Assembly (NCBI RefSeq): GCF_003096995.1
Contig: NZ_QENU01000009.1
Span: forward strand, 1 to 64,000
DNA: 64,000 bases
Direction: 5' to 3'
From: Alitibacter langaaensis DSM 22999
Lineage (GTDB): Bacteria > Pseudomonadota > Gammaproteobacteria > Enterobacterales > Pasteurellaceae
This document shows, one piece after another, positions 63,169-64,000 of the stretch (its first letter is position 1; each line of letters starts with the position of its first letter). A program made the position numbers and the translations under genes. The notes below the pieces were generated by a model. It saw only the letters and a list, made by a program, of their open reading frames with translations. It was not told where the DNA came from and searched no databases.

Positions 63169-63462
63169 TTATTCGATTGTTAAAGTGCGGTCAGATTTCT
63201 GTGAGTTTTTTAGCTGCTCAAGTAAATTTTCTTCTTGTTTTGGCATTTGTAGATAAAAACCTTGCGCTTTAATTTTATCCATTACATCTTGATTATTGGC
63301 TTGAATCAACGGTTTGCTCCCCGCTAAATTAAACAACATCACAAAAATTGGTTTCCCGAAAAGAGAACGCAAAGCATCTGGTAACGAATCAAACTGATCT
63401 CGCTTTTCCACATATAAATACATTCCTTCTTTTTTCGCACTTTTATAAATGGCACACAGCAT
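63169..63462 (-). CDS. ycgL: YcgL-domain protein
   Basis: A 97-residue protein of the YcgL family, which has a small alpha/beta fold of unknown function. It begins [46 protein letters not shown], the family core, and ends [13 protein letters not shown] plus a short variable tail encoded partly by a USS. Length is similar to E. coli YcgL (108). It lies upstream of topA on the same strand with 123 bases between and appears independently expressed. Confidence 0.88.
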   Translation of the reverse strand: MLCAIYKSAKKEGMYLYVEKRDQFDSLPDALRSLFGKPIFVMLFNLAGSKPLIQANNQDVMDKIKAQGFYLQMPKQEENLLEQLKNSQKSDRTLTIE

Positions 63463-63489
63463 ATTTTTCTCTTTATCATCAGCCTAAAC

Positions 63490-63529
63490 AAAAATCCCAA
63501 GGGATTTTAGTCACCCTTGGGATTTTGTC
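63490..63529 (-). terminator. Rho-independent terminator of the repetitive protein gene
   Basis: ATCCCAAGGG and CCCTTGGGAT form a 10-bp perfect stem. On the minus strand it is followed by TTTTGTTTA, downstream of the gene ending at 63563. Confidence 0.85.
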
Positions 63530-63562
63530 AATTGAGATTTATCAATCAAAGATATGATTTTA

Positions 63563-64000
63563 TCATTTAGTTACAGCTTCTTTTACTGCATCAACTTTTT
63601 CTGAAACTGCATCTGCTGCTTGACCCGCTTTTTCTTTCGCTGCGTCTTTTGCTTCAGCTGCGGCTTCTTTCGCTGCGTCTTTTGCTTCAGCTGCGGCTTC
63701 TTTCGCTTCATCTGCTTTTTGTGCTGCTGCATCTTTTACTTCTGCTGCTTTATCTGATACAGCATCTTTTGCTTCAGTTGCTTTATCTGATACTGCGTCT
63801 TTTATTTCAGTCGCTTTATCAGCTACTGCATCTTTCACTTCAGCGGCTTTGTTAGCTGCTGCATCTTTTAATTCTGTTGCTTTTTCTACAGTGGCGTCTT
63901 TCACTTCAACAGCTTTGTCCACTACTGCATCTTTTGCATCTTTCGCTGCTTCAACAGCTTGATCTGCTTTTTCAGAAACGGCTGCTTTTGCTTCATCTGC
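63563..64000 (-). CDS. Ala/Lys/Asp/Glu-rich repetitive protein, 5' end outside the window
   Basis: A continuous frame of at least 145 codons runs off the right edge. It consists almost wholly of A, K, D, E and V in an approximate 11-residue rhythm, such as KAAEVKDAVADKATEIKDAV, predicting long amphipathic helices like those of LEA, apolipoprotein or YtxH/YqjD-type proteins. Two perfect 33-bp units occur at 63635-63700 (AAAEAKDAAKE-type). There is no ATG in the visible part; the GTG at 63922 is only an internal codon. The N-terminus, which would show a signal peptide or anchor, is outside, so location and role cannot be stated. A terminator follows at 63490-63529. Confidence 0.8.
   Translation of the reverse strand, partial: ADEAKAAVSEKADQAVEAAKDAKDAVVDKAVEVKDATVEKATELKDAAANKAAEVKDAVADKATEIKDAVSDKATEAKDAVSDKAAEVKDAAAQKADEAKEAAAEAKDAAKEAAAEAKDAAKEKAGQAADAVSEKVDAVKEAVTK
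63635..63700 (-). repeat. Two perfect 33-bp tandem units in the repetitive protein gene
   Basis: TTTCGCTGCGTC... recurs at 63635 and 63668, and a third unit begins at 63701 before diverging. Each unit encodes 11 residues, so copy changes would keep the frame and helix phase. Confidence 0.8.

Overview
The window looks like chromosome of a Haemophilus species of the H. influenzae / H. haemolyticus group. The sequence is AT-rich and carries dozens of copies of the Hin-type DNA uptake signal core AAGTGCGGT or its complement, both inside genes and as inverted pairs between them. Nearly all housekeeping proteins read like Haemophilus orthologues (MukFEB, CysB, RluB, TruA, RplY, GlnS, TopA, PurR-like GntR). 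A full-length lacZ, a glucose-1-phosphatase, a gluconate/idonate operon and a MacAB-type pump are present. From memory these are not all found in H. influenzae Rd, so a non-Rd strain or a sister species such as H. haemolyticus is possible. I could not test this.

Layout. 1-143: tail of a probable IS1016-like transposase and its end, then a terminator. 168-2077: NlpC/P60 lipoprotein and exonuclease I (sbcB). 2078-3155: about 1 kb of decayed coding remnants on both strands and one small membrane ORF. 3156-6564: lacZ and a YegP protein. 6734-13519: the condensin operon mukF-mukE-mukB (minus strand), with a hairpin repeat between mukF and mukE. 13878-17800: ttcA, then the anaerobic ribonucleotide reductase pair nrdD-nrdG behind two NrdR-like boxes. 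17831-25038: yjjV, pth, ychF, a membrane methyltransferase, mmuM, an APC permease and agp. 25131-29456: pgi, alr and dnaB (minus). 29591-34554: the gluconate/idonate locus gntR, gntK, idnD-idnO-permease. 34649-43485: folC-accD, roxA-rnfH, a DMT transporter, cysB, rluB, yciO, truA (minus). 43842-47964: a cold-shock gene, rplY, a DedA protein, a YcgN protein, a short lipoprotein and glnS. 48185-54141: the L-threonate operon ltnD-otnK-otnC-otnI-gntP with a divergent DeoR regulator. 54280-58987: macA-macB and an outer-membrane efflux lipoprotein. 59128-64000: cspD, an unrecognised 236-residue protein that may have a uracil-DNA-glycosylase-like fold, topA, a YcgL protein and the 3' part of a repetitive Ala/Lys/Asp-rich protein.

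Two sugar-acid loci share one design: a GntP-family importer, NAD(P) dehydrogenases, a kinase and a local repressor. One feeds gluconate or idonate into 6-phosphogluconate, and the other feeds threonate into dihydroxyacetone phosphate. CRP-type sites precede agp, both arms of the gnt locus and, with one mismatch, the threonate operon. Two GntR-type operators bracket the gnt CRP sites. The clearest regulatory signals in the window are these sites and the NrdR pair.

No CRISPR array, rRNA, tRNA, prophage or intact insertion sequence was seen. The window is mostly core genome. The least explained parts are the decayed sbcB-lacZ interval and the 59.6-60.4 kb accessory gene beside an IS-end remnant. 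I found no strong case for a wholly new multi-gene system.
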